A stretch of DNA of 14,828 nt, taken from assembly GCA_964478455.1 (NCBI GenBank), contig CAYZJD010000076.1, forward strand, positions 1 through 14,828. Direction: 5' to 3'. The notes under the pieces are model-generated. The model made no database searches. It worked only from the letters and a program-made list of their open reading frames with translations, and had not been told where the DNA came from. The stretch is from CAYZJD01 sp964478455. Its GTDB lineage: Bacteria > Acidobacteriota > Terriglobia > Bryobacterales > Bryobacteraceae. Positions 4,981 through 13,144 of this stretch are shown here, in pieces; within the stretch, counting starts at the first letter, position 1; each line of letters begins with the position of its first letter. Made by a program: the position numbers and the translations under genes.

Positions 4981-7278
4981 ATGAGCGGGTTGCTGCCGGA
5001 TTCCACGCTTCTGCGGCACATCGAGTCGCGGCCGCGCGCGCAGACCAGCTTCAAGCAACTGGTGAGGGAACTGGGCGCGAAGGGAACGCGGCGTGAGGAC
5101 CTGGAAGCGGCGGTCGCGCGGCTGGCCGCGCAGGGTGACCTCATCGAGTTCCGGCCCGGCTACTACGTCTCATCCGCGCGCACGCGGGAGTTCATCACCG
5201 GCCGGCTCAGCGTGCACCGCGAGGGCTACGGATTCGTGATTCCCGATCGCCCGCTGGCGGGGATCGACGGCGACATCTTCCTTCCTCCCAACGCCGCCGC
5301 CAAGGCCATGCACGGCGACCGCGTCCTGGTGCGGATCACGCCAGCGGGCGACCGGCGGGTCGATGGGGAGATCCTCAAGATCCTCCGGCGCGCCAATCCG
5401 ACCATCGTCGGCGAGTTCCGCGTGGGCCGCGCGGGCAACTACGTTGTGCCGCGCGAAGAGCGAATCCGGCAAAGGATCGAGATCCCGCAAGGAATGGAGT
5501 TCCCCCAGGGCCGCCCTTCGCAGGACCGCATCGGCGCCGCCGACGGGAACGCACCCGAAACCATCGCTGACCTCGATGGCATGATCGTCAACGTCGAGCT
5601 GACCGCGTTCCCCGATCGCGGCGAGCGCGCCGCCGGGCGCGTCATCGAGATCCTCGGCTACCCGGACGACTTCGGCGTGGACGTGGAGATCGTCATTCGC
5701 AAGCACGGGTTGCCCCACCGGTTCCCGCCGGAGGTGCTTGAGCAGGCCGAGCGCCTGCCGAGCATCATCCGCGCGGACGAAATCGCCGGCAGACAGGATT
5801 TCCGCGGCGTGGACGTGGTGACGATCGACGGCGAGACGGCACGCGACTTCGACGACGCCGTCTGGGCCGAGCGGCTGCCGAACGGCAACTACGCGCTGCA
5901 CGTTCACATCGCCGACGTCGGCCACTACGTGCGGCCCGGCTCGCCCATCGACGCCGAAGCGTATCTGCGCGGCACGAGCGTCTACTTCCCGGACCGCGCC
6001 ATCCCCATGTTGCCGCTCGAACTCTCTACCGAGCTCTGCTCGCTCAAGCCGAAGGTAGACCGGCTGGTCCTCTCAGCGCTGCTCGAAATCGACCACCGGG
6101 GCGACGTCGTCTCTCAGGAGTTCACCCGTGGCGTCATCCGCAGCGTCGAGCGCCTCACTTACACCAGCGTCCACCTGCTGCTCGAAGGCGACGCCGGGCT
6201 GCGCGAGCGTTACGCCAACCTCGCCGGCAGGCTCGAACTGATGCGCGAGCTGGCCCTCATCCTCAACCGCAAGCGCGTGCGCCGCGGTTCCATCGACTTC
6301 GACCTCCCCGAGCCGCTGATCGAGTTCGACGAATGGGGCGAGATGACCGGCGTGACCCGCGCCCCCCGCAATATCGCTCACCGCATCATCGAGGAGTTCA
6401 TGCTGGCAGCCAATGAAGCGGTGGCGTCCCACCTCGAGCGCAGGGGCATCCCTTCGATCTTCCGTGTGCATGAGCGGCCGGACCCGCAGCGCGTTCTCGA
6501 ATTCGAGGAGATCGCGGCCCACTTCGGCCAGTCGCTTGGCCTTGGCCCGATGCCAGTGAAGCGCTTCCCCGTAGTCGACCGCAAACGCGACCGCCGCAAG
6601 ATCCGAAAAGACCTGGTGCTCGCCGACGAGCGGCTTGCGGTCTCCTCCCGCAATTACCAGAAGCTGGTGGCGAAGATCGAAGCCAAGCCCGAAGAGCGCA
6701 TCCTCAGCTACCTCATGTTGCGGTCGCTGAAGCAGGCCCGGTACAACTCGCAGAACCTCGGTCACTTCGCACTTGCGGCGGATACCTACACCCACTTCAC
6801 GTCACCCATCCGCCGGTATCCCGACCTGGTCGTGCATCGGATCCTCGCCGGCGCGCTCGACGGGGGAAAACCGCCCGCCGTCGACCTAGGCGAGGTTGCC
6901 GCTCGTTGTTCGGAAACCGAGCGGCGGGCGGCAGAGGCCGAGCGCGAGCTGGTCGAGTGGAAGAAAGTGAAGTTCATGGCCGAGCGCTTGGGTGACGAGT
7001 TCCGCGGGCTGGTGATCGACACCGCCAGGTTCGGCTTCTTCGTCGAGCTGGAGGAGCTGTTCGTCGAGGGCCTGGTGCCGATCGACACGCTCAGCTCGGA
7101 ACGTTTCGGCTACCAGGAAAACAGCCGCAAGATCGTCGCCGAGCGGTCAGGGCGCACTATCTCTATCGGCGACCGCGTCACCGTACGCCTGGACCGCGTG
7201 GACGCCGTCGAGCGCAAGCTCCAGTTCTCGCTGGTCGATGCAGCCCAGGCTGCGATCCGCCCGCGCCGGGGACGCTAG
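4981..7278 (+). CDS. rnr: Ribonuclease R (RNB-family 3'-5' exoribonuclease)
   Basis: A 765-residue hydrolytic 3'-5' exoribonuclease that degrades structured RNA in the cytoplasm and contributes to RNA quality control. Domains in order: a winged-helix-like N-terminus (about 5-65), cold-shock domains (GRLSVHREGYGFVIPD at 74-89, then about 140-225), the RNB catalytic domain (about 271-615) and a C-terminal S1 domain (about 671-750, with FGFFVELEELFVEGLVP). The metal-binding aspartates are in DGETARDFDDAV (Asp283, 289, 291, 292), and SPIRRYPDL marks the end of RNB. It is slightly shorter than the E. coli enzyme (813 aa) and ends soon after S1 with a short basic IRPRRGR instead of a long lysine-rich tail. 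The start codon has only GGGG just before it and no proper ribosome binding site; it stands 11 nt after the -10-like box of repeat copy D. Confidence 0.95.
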   Translation: MSGLLPDSTLLRHIESRPRAQTSFKQLVRELGAKGTRREDLEAAVARLAAQGDLIEFRPGYYVSSARTREFITGRLSVHREGYGFVIPDRPLAGIDGDIFLPPNAAAKAMHGDRVLVRITPAGDRRVDGEILKILRRANPTIVGEFRVGRAGNYVVPREERIRQRIEIPQGMEFPQGRPSQDRIGAADGNAPETIADLDGMIVNVELTAFPDRGERAAGRVIEILGYPDDFGVDVEIVIRKHGLPHRFPPEVLEQAERLPSIIRADEIAGRQDFRGVDVVTIDGETARDFDDAVWAERLPNGNYALHVHIADVGHYVRPGSPIDAEAYLRGTSVYFPDRAIPMLPLELSTELCSLKPKVDRLVLSALLEIDHRGDVVSQEFTRGVIRSVERLTYTSVHLLLEGDAGLRERYANLAGRLELMRELALILNRKRVRRGSIDFDLPEPLIEFDEWGEMTGVTRAPRNIAHRIIEEFMLAANEAVASHLERRGIPSIFRVHERPDPQRVLEFEEIAAHFGQSLGLGPMPVKRFPVVDRKRDRRKIRKDLVLADERLAVSSRNYQKLVAKIEAKPEERILSYLMLRSLKQARYNSQNLGHFALAADTYTHFTSPIRRYPDLVVHRILAGALDGGKPPAVDLGEVAARCSETERRAAEAERELVEWKKVKFMAERLGDEFRGLVIDTARFGFFVELEELFVEGLVPIDTLSSERFGYQENSRKIVAERSGRTISIGDRVTVRLDRVDAVERKLQFSLVDAAQAAIRPRRGR

Positions 7279-7301
7279 TCGGACTCCCCGTCACTTCATT
7301 C

Positions 7302-7330
7302 TTTCCTAGCCGGAATTTCTGTGTTTTAAT
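7302..7330 (+). promoter_or_regulatory. Possible promoter of the two-component operon
   Basis: An AT-rich patch unusual for this window ends in TTTAAT (7325-7330), with a weak -35-like TTTCCT (7302-7307) 17 nt before it. It lies between the RNase R stop and the histidine kinase, leaving a leader of about 80 nt. Only the -10 box is convincing. No clear terminator follows RNase R. Confidence 0.3.
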
Positions 7331-7414
7331 AAGTGAGAATTCTGGGATTCACGCGCCGCTCGGAGGGCGCCGGTTCCGCCCATGGAAAGGCGACCGTCCC
7401 AGCCTGGGTAACAC

Positions 7415-8398
7415 ATGTTACGACTGCCAAATGCCAGTCGGCCGCTGGCGGGTTGGAAGATCCGCGCCAAGCTCATGGTCCTCCACAACCTTCTCTTCCT
7501 TGTTCTGGCCGGCGGTCTCTATCTCACGGTCGGCGCCGGCGCTGCACGGGAGCTTTTCCTCGCCCTGGCTGTCGTCTACATCGCCAGCGTGCTCGCGCTC
7601 GAACTGTTCGTCATGCCGCAGTTCATTTACCGCCCGCTCGCCGAGGTCGCGGCGGAACTGGAGCGGATGGACCACACTGTCGACGAGTTGCGGCGCGCCT
7701 TGGCCGGCGCGGACCGCCTCGCCACGCTCGGCCTGATGAGCGCGCAGTTGGCGCACGAAATCAATAGCCCGTTGTCGGTTCTCCACGGCTCCATCGAGAG
7801 CCTCCTCGAGCAGATCCAGGATGGAAGCTACCGGGAGAAGCTGCGCCGCATGTTGCGCGTCACCGAGCGGTTGCGCCGCATCAGCGGCGGCGTGCTCGCC
7901 TTCTCCAGACCGTCCGGCGGTGACGTGAGGCCGGTCGCCGTCCGGTCCGTTGTCGATGAGGCTTGGTCGCTGGTCTCGTTTGAGCCCAAGGCCTCGGCGG
8001 TGACCTTTCTCAACGAGACCCGCGACCACGACTTCGTGGCGGCCGACCCCAGCGCGCTCGTCCAGGTGTTCGTAAACCTCTTGCGCAATGCTCTGGACGC
8101 GGTGTCGTCCGGCGGCGTCATCGTCGTGCGCTCCAGTCGGCTGGCCGCCGGCGGCCAGGATTGGGTCCAAATTCTCATCGAGGATGACGGCCCCGGCGTC
8201 CCGGCCGATCTGCTTCCGCGCTTGTTCGAGGCTTTCGCCACCAACCGCCCGGACCGGCGCGGCGTCGGGCTCGGGCTGAACGTGTCACACGAGATCGTGC
8301 AACGACACGGAGGAACCATCGCAGCCGGCAATCGGCCCGGCGGCGGCGCCAGTTTTGAGGTGAGGCTCCAGCCGGCCTCCATGGAGGTGACAGCATGA
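7415..8398 (+). CDS. Sensor histidine kinase with two membrane helices and almost no periplasmic loop
   Basis: A 327-residue kinase. Two transmembrane helices (about 20-40 and 46-67) are separated by only about five residues, so there is no extracytoplasmic sensor. This is the intramembrane-sensing layout. A helical linker (75-100) leads to the H-box SAQLAHEINSPLSVLHG (phospho-acceptor His114). The ATPase domain shows NLLRNALDAV (Asn225), DDGPG (257-261), FEAFATNRPD and GVGLGL (283-288). All catalytic motifs are intact. The stop overlaps the regulator start as ATGA (8395-8398), so kinase and regulator are coupled. The ATG at 7415 is the only start in this frame; the ribosome binding site is weak. 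The signal and targets cannot be read from the sequence. Confidence 0.93.
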   Translation: MLRLPNASRPLAGWKIRAKLMVLHNLLFLVLAGGLYLTVGAGAARELFLALAVVYIASVLALELFVMPQFIYRPLAEVAAELERMDHTVDELRRALAGADRLATLGLMSAQLAHEINSPLSVLHGSIESLLEQIQDGSYREKLRRMLRVTERLRRISGGVLAFSRPSGGDVRPVAVRSVVDEAWSLVSFEPKASAVTFLNETRDHDFVAADPSALVQVFVNLLRNALDAVSSGGVIVVRSSRLAAGGQDWVQILIEDDGPGVPADLLPRLFEAFATNRPDRRGVGLGLNVSHEIVQRHGGTIAAGNRPGGGASFEVRLQPASMEVTA

Positions 8399-9039
8399 GA
8401 TCACAGGCAGCAGCAACGGTTCGGATTAGCGCTTTACCGGTGGTGGACGTCGCCATCCTCGACGACGACATCGACTTCCGTCATTTCATCGAGGACTTCC
8501 TCCATGAGGAGGGAACCTATTCCTTTCGCAGTTTCGGACATCCCGAGGATTTCCTGGCCGCTGTCGCGCAGCGCCTGCCCGACATCGTACTGCTCGACGT
8601 GAGGCTGGGCGACTACCAGGTCGAGAAGCTGATCGAACAACTGCGCGAACGCTATCCTTCCCTGTGCATCATCGTGGTCACTGGCTTTCCGTCGCTCGAC
8701 GGCATGCGCGCTACCTTCAAGCTGAAGGTCTTCGACTACCTAGCCAAGCCGTTCTCGCTGACCCAACTGCGCCAGGCGCTGAATCATGCCGTGGACGTCT
8801 ACGGTCTGGGACGGGCCGCTCACGACCGGTTGCGCGAGCGCCTGGGCCACCGGCTCAAGATGATGCGCGTCGAGCGAAACTGGTCGCTCAAGGACTTGTG
8901 GGGCACGACCCGCCTCAGCGTCTCGCAGATCAGCTCCATCGAGCGCGGCGCCCACCTGCCGAGCATCGAGAGCTTCCTGGCGCTGTGCAAGGCGTTCGAC
9001 AAGCGCCCTTCTGAAGTGTTGGCGTCGATCGACTTCTGA
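8395..9039 (+). CDS. Response regulator: receiver domain fused to an XRE/Cro-type helix-turn-helix
   Basis: A 214-residue protein. The receiver domain (about 16-135) has the acidic cluster DDD (23-25), phospho-acceptor Asp68 (VLLDVRLGD), Thr96 (VVTGFPS) and Lys118 (YLAKPF), so it is fully equipped for phosphorylation. The C-terminal domain (about 145-210: RLGHRLKMMRVERNWSLKDL, then LSVSQISSIERGAHLPSIES) is an XRE/Cro-like helix-turn-helix, not the usual OmpR, NarL or Fis-type output. XRE domains usually bind operators as dimers. The partner is the histidine kinase immediately upstream (ATGA overlap). Its operators are unknown; autoregulation of the pair is possible. Confidence 0.92.
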   Translation: MRSQAAATVRISALPVVDVAILDDDIDFRHFIEDFLHEEGTYSFRSFGHPEDFLAAVAQRLPDIVLLDVRLGDYQVEKLIEQLRERYPSLCIIVVTGFPSLDGMRATFKLKVFDYLAKPFSLTQLRQALNHAVDVYGLGRAAHDRLRERLGHRLKMMRVERNWSLKDLWGTTRLSVSQISSIERGAHLPSIESFLALCKAFDKRPSEVLASIDF

Positions 9040-9117
9040 CCGTGGGGCGCGTCTCCTGACTTGCCGGCTGCGCCCCGCCCCGCCGCGCGCTTGCTGCGCC
9101 GCCCCGCCTGCCGGATA

Positions 9118-10218
9118 ATGCAGATGGTGCTGATTCGACCGCGTCTGTGGCAGGCAGCGGGAACCGTATTCCTCCTCGCGGTTCCTCTTTGCGCTCAGGA
9201 GGGCGGGGGGCAGCCGCACTTCCGCCAGCTCTATTTGTCGGGAAAGGTCGTGATGCAGGACGGCTCCCCGCCTCCGCAGCCCGTCAAAGTTGAATTGCGG
9301 TGCGCGGGCCAGACGCAGCCGCAGGCATTCACTGACAACAAGGGTGCTTTCAACTTCCCCGTCGGGGGCGCCCAGCACCGCCGGATCGAGGACGCCACAC
9401 GTGACCGGCCAACCGCGCCCGTCGGCACGGAGCGGTTCGACGTGAGCTTTGTCAGTCTCACCGGCTGCGAACTGGAGGCCTACCTGCCCGGCTACACTTC
9501 CTCCAAGATCTATCTCGGCCGTCGGAGCGTATTCGAATCGCCCGAGGTCGGGACGATCACTCTCCGCCCGGCGGGCGGCGGTGAGGGCGTCTTTGTCAGC
9601 CTCAACACGCTGGCCGCGCCGGAAGAAGCGCGCAAGTGTTACGAGAAGGCCGTCAAGGAGAACACCAAGGAGCGTCCGAATCTGGACAAGGTCGTGCGGG
9701 AGTTGGAGAAGGCGGTTGCGTTGTATCCGCAGTTCGCGGCGGCATGGAACCTCGCTGGCGAGGTGAAGGTGCGAAGTGGCGACCTTCAGGCCGCCAGGGA
9801 GGCGTTCCGAAAATCCGCCGGGGCCGATCCGAAGTTCGTTCTCCCTTTGCTCACGCTGGCGCTCATGGACCTCAAGCAGAACCGGATGCAGGAAGCCTCG
9901 GAATGGACCGGGCGCGCGCTCCGCCTGGCGCCGAACCTGCCGGAAGCGAACTACTACAACGCCGTCGCCCACTCCACGCTTGGCAACCTCGAAGCGGCCG
10001 AGGCCTCCATCCGGCAGGTTCACACGAGCCAGGAAGCTGCAAAGTACCCGCGCACGCGCTTCCTGCTCGGCAACATCCTCGCCCAGCGGGGAGACCTGCC
10101 GGCCGCCGCGCAGGAGTTTCGCCGCTTCCTGGAACTGGAACCCGCCGGCGCCGCCGCCGACGCCGTGCGCAAACAACTCGCCGACTGGGAAGCCGCCGGC
10201 GCCCTCAAACAGCCGTAA
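9118..10218 (+). CDS. Secreted TPR protein with an N-terminal carboxypeptidase-regulatory-like domain
   Basis: A 366-residue protein from the ATG at 9118 (another ATG follows two codons later, at 9124). The hydrophobic start LWQAAGTVFLLAVPLCAQ is a signal peptide, probably cleaved after Ala-Gln. Residues about 36-155 form a beta-rich domain (LSGKVVMQDGSPPPQPVKVE, AFTDNKGAFNFPV) resembling carboxypeptidase regulatory-like folds. About 165-355 are TPR helices (AAWNLAGEVKVRSGDLQAAREAFRKS; NYYNAVAHSTLGNLEAAEASI; RFLLGNILAQRGDLPAAAQEF). The combination is frequent among acidobacterial exported proteins and implies protein-protein interaction in the periplasm or at the surface. The open frame extends up to a TTG at 9061, but that adds an arginine/proline-rich stretch before the signal peptide. 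No ribosome binding site is evident at either start. Confidence 0.85.
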   Translation: MQMVLIRPRLWQAAGTVFLLAVPLCAQEGGGQPHFRQLYLSGKVVMQDGSPPPQPVKVELRCAGQTQPQAFTDNKGAFNFPVGGAQHRRIEDATRDRPTAPVGTERFDVSFVSLTGCELEAYLPGYTSSKIYLGRRSVFESPEVGTITLRPAGGGEGVFVSLNTLAAPEEARKCYEKAVKENTKERPNLDKVVRELEKAVALYPQFAAAWNLAGEVKVRSGDLQAAREAFRKSAGADPKFVLPLLTLALMDLKQNRMQEASEWTGRALRLAPNLPEANYYNAVAHSTLGNLEAAEASIRQVHTSQEAAKYPRTRFLLGNILAQRGDLPAAAQEFRRFLELEPAGAAADAVRKQLADWEAAGALKQP

Positions 10219-10428
10219 CAGTCGGGATGCAGAGCCTCCTCGGTAGAGCCGGCCGCCAGGCCGGCAATGCCGGCGGTCGCGCCGGCAGAAGGTCCAGCGC
10301 GGCGTCCGCCGCAGCCATCCGCCGGCAGGACTGCCCGGCGTGGCGCGCAAGACTGCGCGCTCCACACTCACCCAGGCATGCCTGCGACGCTTGCACCCCT
10401 TTTCCGCCATCTGTCACACTCGAAATTC
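10219..10428. other. GC-rich intergenic region with small inverted repeats
   Basis: No convincing gene. Repeated GCCGGC blocks at about 10246-10330 can pair in several ways. A hairpin with stem GTGGCGCGC (10340-10348) and GCGCG..CCAC (10355-10365) encloses the loop AAGACT. No T-tract follows, so a factor-independent terminator is unlikely. Open frames extending into this region from the DUF3108 gene look non-coding. Confidence 0.4.
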
Positions 10429-11196
10429 ATGCCAGCCTGGTGCCTGAGCAGGCCAGCGGCGTCCCTGCTGCTCTGCCTGAATCCCATCTTGTCCTCCACC
10501 GGCGGGCCAGTGGCTCACGCGCCCGCGGCCGAGGTTCTGCATTATCGCGCCGAGTGGCGGCTGATCCACGCCGGCAACGTCAAGCTGATCTGGAACGCCA
10601 GGCCGGGAAACGAACACTGGGAAGGGGATCTTACCATCCGCTCCGTCGGGCTGGTCTCCAAGCTCTACAAGGTGGACAACCACTATACGGTGCTTCTCGA
10701 CCGCGGACTTTGTGCCTCCAGTTCGGTGCTCGTCGCCCATGAAGGCTCGCGCAGCCGCGAAACGAAAGTCACGTTCGATTCTGAGCGCCACAAAGCAAGC
10801 TACCTCGAGCGCGACCTCAAGAAAGGCGTCACGGTCGCTGCGCGCGAGATCGACATCCCGCCATGCGTCCACGATGTCATCGGTGGCCTTTATCGCCTTC
10901 GCTCGCTCGACGTCGCGCCGGGCAAGCAGGTGCAGCTTCTGCTGAGCGATGGAAGACGAAGCGTGCTGGCGCGCGTGAATGCGCAGCAGCGGGAGACGGT
11001 GCAGACGCCGGCCGGTAAGTTCCAGACGATCCGCTACGAGGCCTTCCTGTTCAACGACGTCCTCTACCGCCGTAAGGGCCGCCTCTTCGTCTGGCTCACC
11101 GACGACGAGCGCCGTCTTCCGGTCCAGGTGCGGATCCGGCTCCAGTTCCACATCGGCACCGTAACTCTACAGTTGGAGAAGGTGGAATCGTCATGA
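10429..11196 (+). CDS. DUF3108 family exported protein
   Basis: A 255-residue protein from the ATG at 10429. The start MPAWCLSRPAASLLLCLNP and on to about Ala30 looks like a signal peptide. The mature part matches DUF3108 (PF11306-like): an opening YRAEWRLIHAGNVKLIWN, then LTIRSVGLVSKLYKVDNHYT, the YLERDLKKG region, the conserved DVIGGLYRLRSLDVAPG and a closing RRLPVQVRIRLQFHIGTVTL. This predicts a periplasmic or outer-membrane beta-rich protein of unknown function. The frame is open further upstream (ATGs at 10378 and 10267), but those would bury the signal peptide behind arginine-rich sequence. The stop overlaps the start of the GDSL hydrolase gene (ATGA at 11193-11196), so the two are translated together. 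Confidence 0.82.
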   Translation: MPAWCLSRPAASLLLCLNPILSSTGGPVAHAPAAEVLHYRAEWRLIHAGNVKLIWNARPGNEHWEGDLTIRSVGLVSKLYKVDNHYTVLLDRGLCASSSVLVAHEGSRSRETKVTFDSERHKASYLERDLKKGVTVAAREIDIPPCVHDVIGGLYRLRSLDVAPGKQVQLLLSDGRRSVLARVNAQQRETVQTPAGKFQTIRYEAFLFNDVLYRRKGRLFVWLTDDERRLPVQVRIRLQFHIGTVTLQLEKVESS

Positions 11197-12281
11197 TGAT
11201 GCGTCCCGCGATTCATTCCGTCATCGTTGTTGTGCTGGCGCTCGCGGCGCCTGCCGCCCGCGCGCAGCAGGAGGCCCTTCTTTCGAACGACGACGCTTTG
11301 CGGCTCTGTGACCGCGCCGTGCAGTTGATGGACTCGACCAAGGTCACCATTGCGGAGCTCGGCCGCGCCGGCGCTCCCGTCACGGAAAACGCGCGGCAAT
11401 CGCTGGCGGCCATGAGAGAAACCTGGCCGCAGCACGCGGGCCTCACTTACAGCCTGCTGGCGAACCTGCGCGCCTATCTGATCCTGGCCGATGCCGTGCC
11501 CAAGCCATTCCCGTTTCCGGCCGAGGCTGCCCGCCAGTTCGCCGAGCTGAGAGAGACCGCCCAGCGCCTGGAAGCGCATTTCCGGGCTCTGCTGGACCGC
11601 AAGGAGGCGCAGCTTCGCAGCCCGGACCGCGACAACCTCCAGCGGTACGCCGAGGACAACAGTAAGCTCGGCCCTCCCAGCCCGAACCAACCCCGGGCAG
11701 TCTTCCTCGGCGACTCGATCACCGATGGCTGGCGCCTGAACGAGTACTTCCCCGGGCGCGACTTCGTCAACCGCGGCATCGGCGGCCAGGTGACGAGCGA
11801 GATGCTGGGCCGGATGAAGGCGGACGTGATCGACCTCAAGCCCGCCGCCGTGCTCGTGCTGGCCGGCACCAACGACATTGCCCGCGGCACTCCGCTCGAA
11901 ACGATTCAGAATAACCTGACGATGATCGCGGACCTCGCCGAAGCCCACCGCATCAAGCCGCTGTTCGCCTCGCTGCTCCCCGTCAGCGATTACCACAAGG
12001 ACAAGGACCCGAGATTCGAGCAGACCAGGCGCCGGCCGCCGGAGACCATCCGCGCCTTGAACGCATGGCTCGAGAAGTTCTGCCGGCAACGCGGCTTCCT
12101 CTACGTGGACTATCACTCGCAGCTCGCGGACTCCTCCGGCATGCTCAAGACCGAGTACGCCGATGACGGCCTCCACCCCAACAGCGCCGGCTACCGCATC
12201 ATGGCACCCGTAGCGCTGGCCGCCCTCGACAAGCTGCTCAAGCCCGAGCCACCCAAAAAGAAAAGGCGCTGGCCGTTCTAA
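11193..12281 (+). CDS. Secreted SGNH/GDSL-type hydrolase
   Basis: A 362-residue protein. The signal peptide is MMMRPAIHSVIVVVLALAAP through ARAQQ, with cleavage near residue 24-25. Residues about 27-160 form a helical N-terminal region of unknown role. The SGNH hydrolase domain (about 167-348) has block I VFLGDSITDGW (nucleophile Ser175), block II NRGIGGQVT (Gly197/198), block III AGTND (Asn227) and block V ADDGLHPN (Asp325, His328), so the catalytic set is complete. It probably cleaves ester bonds, for example acyl or acetyl groups on lipids or polysaccharides; the substrate is unknown. The C-terminus ends in KKKRRWPF. It is co-translated with the DUF3108 protein, suggesting work in the same envelope process. 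Confidence 0.92.
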   Translation: MMMRPAIHSVIVVVLALAAPAARAQQEALLSNDDALRLCDRAVQLMDSTKVTIAELGRAGAPVTENARQSLAAMRETWPQHAGLTYSLLANLRAYLILADAVPKPFPFPAEAARQFAELRETAQRLEAHFRALLDRKEAQLRSPDRDNLQRYAEDNSKLGPPSPNQPRAVFLGDSITDGWRLNEYFPGRDFVNRGIGGQVTSEMLGRMKADVIDLKPAAVLVLAGTNDIARGTPLETIQNNLTMIADLAEAHRIKPLFASLLPVSDYHKDKDPRFEQTRRRPPETIRALNAWLEKFCRQRGFLYVDYHSQLADSSGMLKTEYADDGLHPNSAGYRIMAPVALAALDKLLKPEPPKKKRRWPF

Positions 12282-12402
12282 GGAACACGGTTGTTCGTCC
12301 TTTGTCTGGCGCCGCCCGGAGTGCTCCCGCCAGCGCTGTCTGGCGCCGCATCGCTTCACGTCGGACCAGAGGCCCCGAAGCCGAGAATGGCCCAAAGCCC
12401 CG

Positions 12403-12430
12403 TTGCAGCTTTGTGCTTAGTGCGTTATGC
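12403..12430 (+). promoter_or_regulatory. Candidate vapBC promoter
   Basis: TTGCAG (12403-12408) and TTATGC (12425-12430) are separated by 16 nt and lie just before the vapB ATG at 12439. A start site about 7 nt after the -10 box would be near 12437, giving a nearly leaderless mRNA; no ribosome binding site is visible. Further upstream, GTCTGGCGCCGC is directly repeated at 12304-12315 and 12338-12349. Confidence 0.4.
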
Positions 12431-12438
12431 TTTTGTGC

Positions 12439-12675
12439 ATGAGAACTACCCTCGACATCAGCGACGAGGTTTTGCGGCAGGCCAAGCGGCGGGCGGCGGA
12501 CGATGGCGCACCGCTCCGCCAGGTTGTCGAGTCCGCGCTGCGGCTGTACCTCGCGGGGAGGCCGCGTCAGAGAGCTTACAAGCTCCGTTGGCGCGTGGAG
12601 AGCGGGCGAATCCTTCCCGGCGTGCGGCTCGATGACCGGGACGCCCTCCTCGACGTGATGGAAGGACGCCGGTGA
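12439..12675 (+). CDS. vapB: VapB-type antitoxin (ribbon-helix-helix)
   Basis: A 78-residue protein starting MRTTLDISDEVLRQAKRRAA, the typical ribbon-helix-helix DNA-binding start of DUF2191-like VapB antitoxins, with ALRLYLAG closing the second helix. The C-terminal tail, ending DRDALLDVMEGRR, is the part expected to enter the toxin active site. It should neutralise VapC and repress its own operon. I chose the ATG at 12439 because family proteins begin MRTT; the ATG at 12427 adds only MLLC and falls inside the -10-like box. The stop overlaps the vapC start as GTGA. Confidence 0.88.
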   Translation: MRTTLDISDEVLRQAKRRAADDGAPLRQVVESALRLYLAGRPRQRAYKLRWRVESGRILPGVRLDDRDALLDVMEGRR

Positions 12676-13103
12676 TCGCGCTCGATACGAACCTCCTGGT
12701 CTACGCGCGGCGGGCGGAGGCGCCTGGACACGCTAAGGCGCAACGGTTGCTCGAGGGTCTGGCGCAAGGGCCTCGACCGTGGGCGCTGGCATGGCCCTGC
12801 ATCTATGAATTCCTTCGCGTGGTCACGCATCCGCGCGTATTCGATCCGCCAACGGACCTCGAAACGGCAGTGGAAGACCTTGAGTCATTGCTGGCGTCGC
12901 CGTCGCTGGTGCTGCTGGGCGAGGGCCCGTCACATCTTGCCTCCATGCGGCATGCCGTGCTCTCAGCCCGCGCCACGGGTAACCTCGTCCACGACGCGCA
13001 CATCGCTGCCTTGCTCATGGAACACGGGGTACGCGAGCTTTGGACGGCCGACAGGGATTTGGCCAGATTCACGGGCTTGAAGGTAGTTCATCCGCTGGGC
13101 TGA
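12672..13103 (+). CDS. vapC: VapC-type toxin, PIN-domain ribonuclease
   Basis: A 143-residue PIN-domain protein beginning at a GTG that overlaps the vapB stop. The acidic metal-binding residues are all visible: Asp5 in ALDTNLLVY, Glu46 in IYEFLR, Asp108 in NLVHDAHIAAL, and Asp127/Asp129 in WTADRDLARF. The toxin should therefore be an active Mg-dependent endoribonuclease; VapC family targets are often tRNA or rRNA, but the target here is unknown. The length is usual for the family. The final residues LKVVHPLG complete the domain, so the gene is intact. It converges on the cobA-hemD gene with a 41-nt gap. Confidence 0.92.
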   Translation: MIALDTNLLVYARRAEAPGHAKAQRLLEGLAQGPRPWALAWPCIYEFLRVVTHPRVFDPPTDLETAVEDLESLLASPSLVLLGEGPSHLASMRHAVLSARATGNLVHDAHIAALLMEHGVRELWTADRDLARFTGLKVVHPLG

Positions 13104-13144
13104 GGCCAACTCCGACGGCGCCCTCCGCCCTCCTCACCGTTTCC

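Noticed and set aside
7333..7767. Plus-strand frame of 144 codons overlapping the histidine kinase start
   Set aside because: It is out of frame with the histidine kinase and rich in arginine, with no family features.
9061..9117. TTG start for the TPR protein
   Set aside because: It adds 19 arginine/proline-rich residues before the signal peptide; the ATG at 9118 is more natural.
8740..10410. Minus-strand open frame of 556 codons
   Set aside because: It lies opposite the response regulator and TPR genes, has arginine-rich low-complexity composition and no domain; it is a GC-rich antisense shadow.
10267..10428. Upstream extension of the DUF3108 frame
   Set aside because: The encoded residues are proline/arginine-rich and precede a good signal peptide starting at 10429.
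11064..12395. Minus-strand open frame of 443 codons
   Set aside because: It lies fully opposite the DUF3108 and SGNH hydrolase genes, whose motifs and signal peptides are convincing; the antisense product has no recognisable features.
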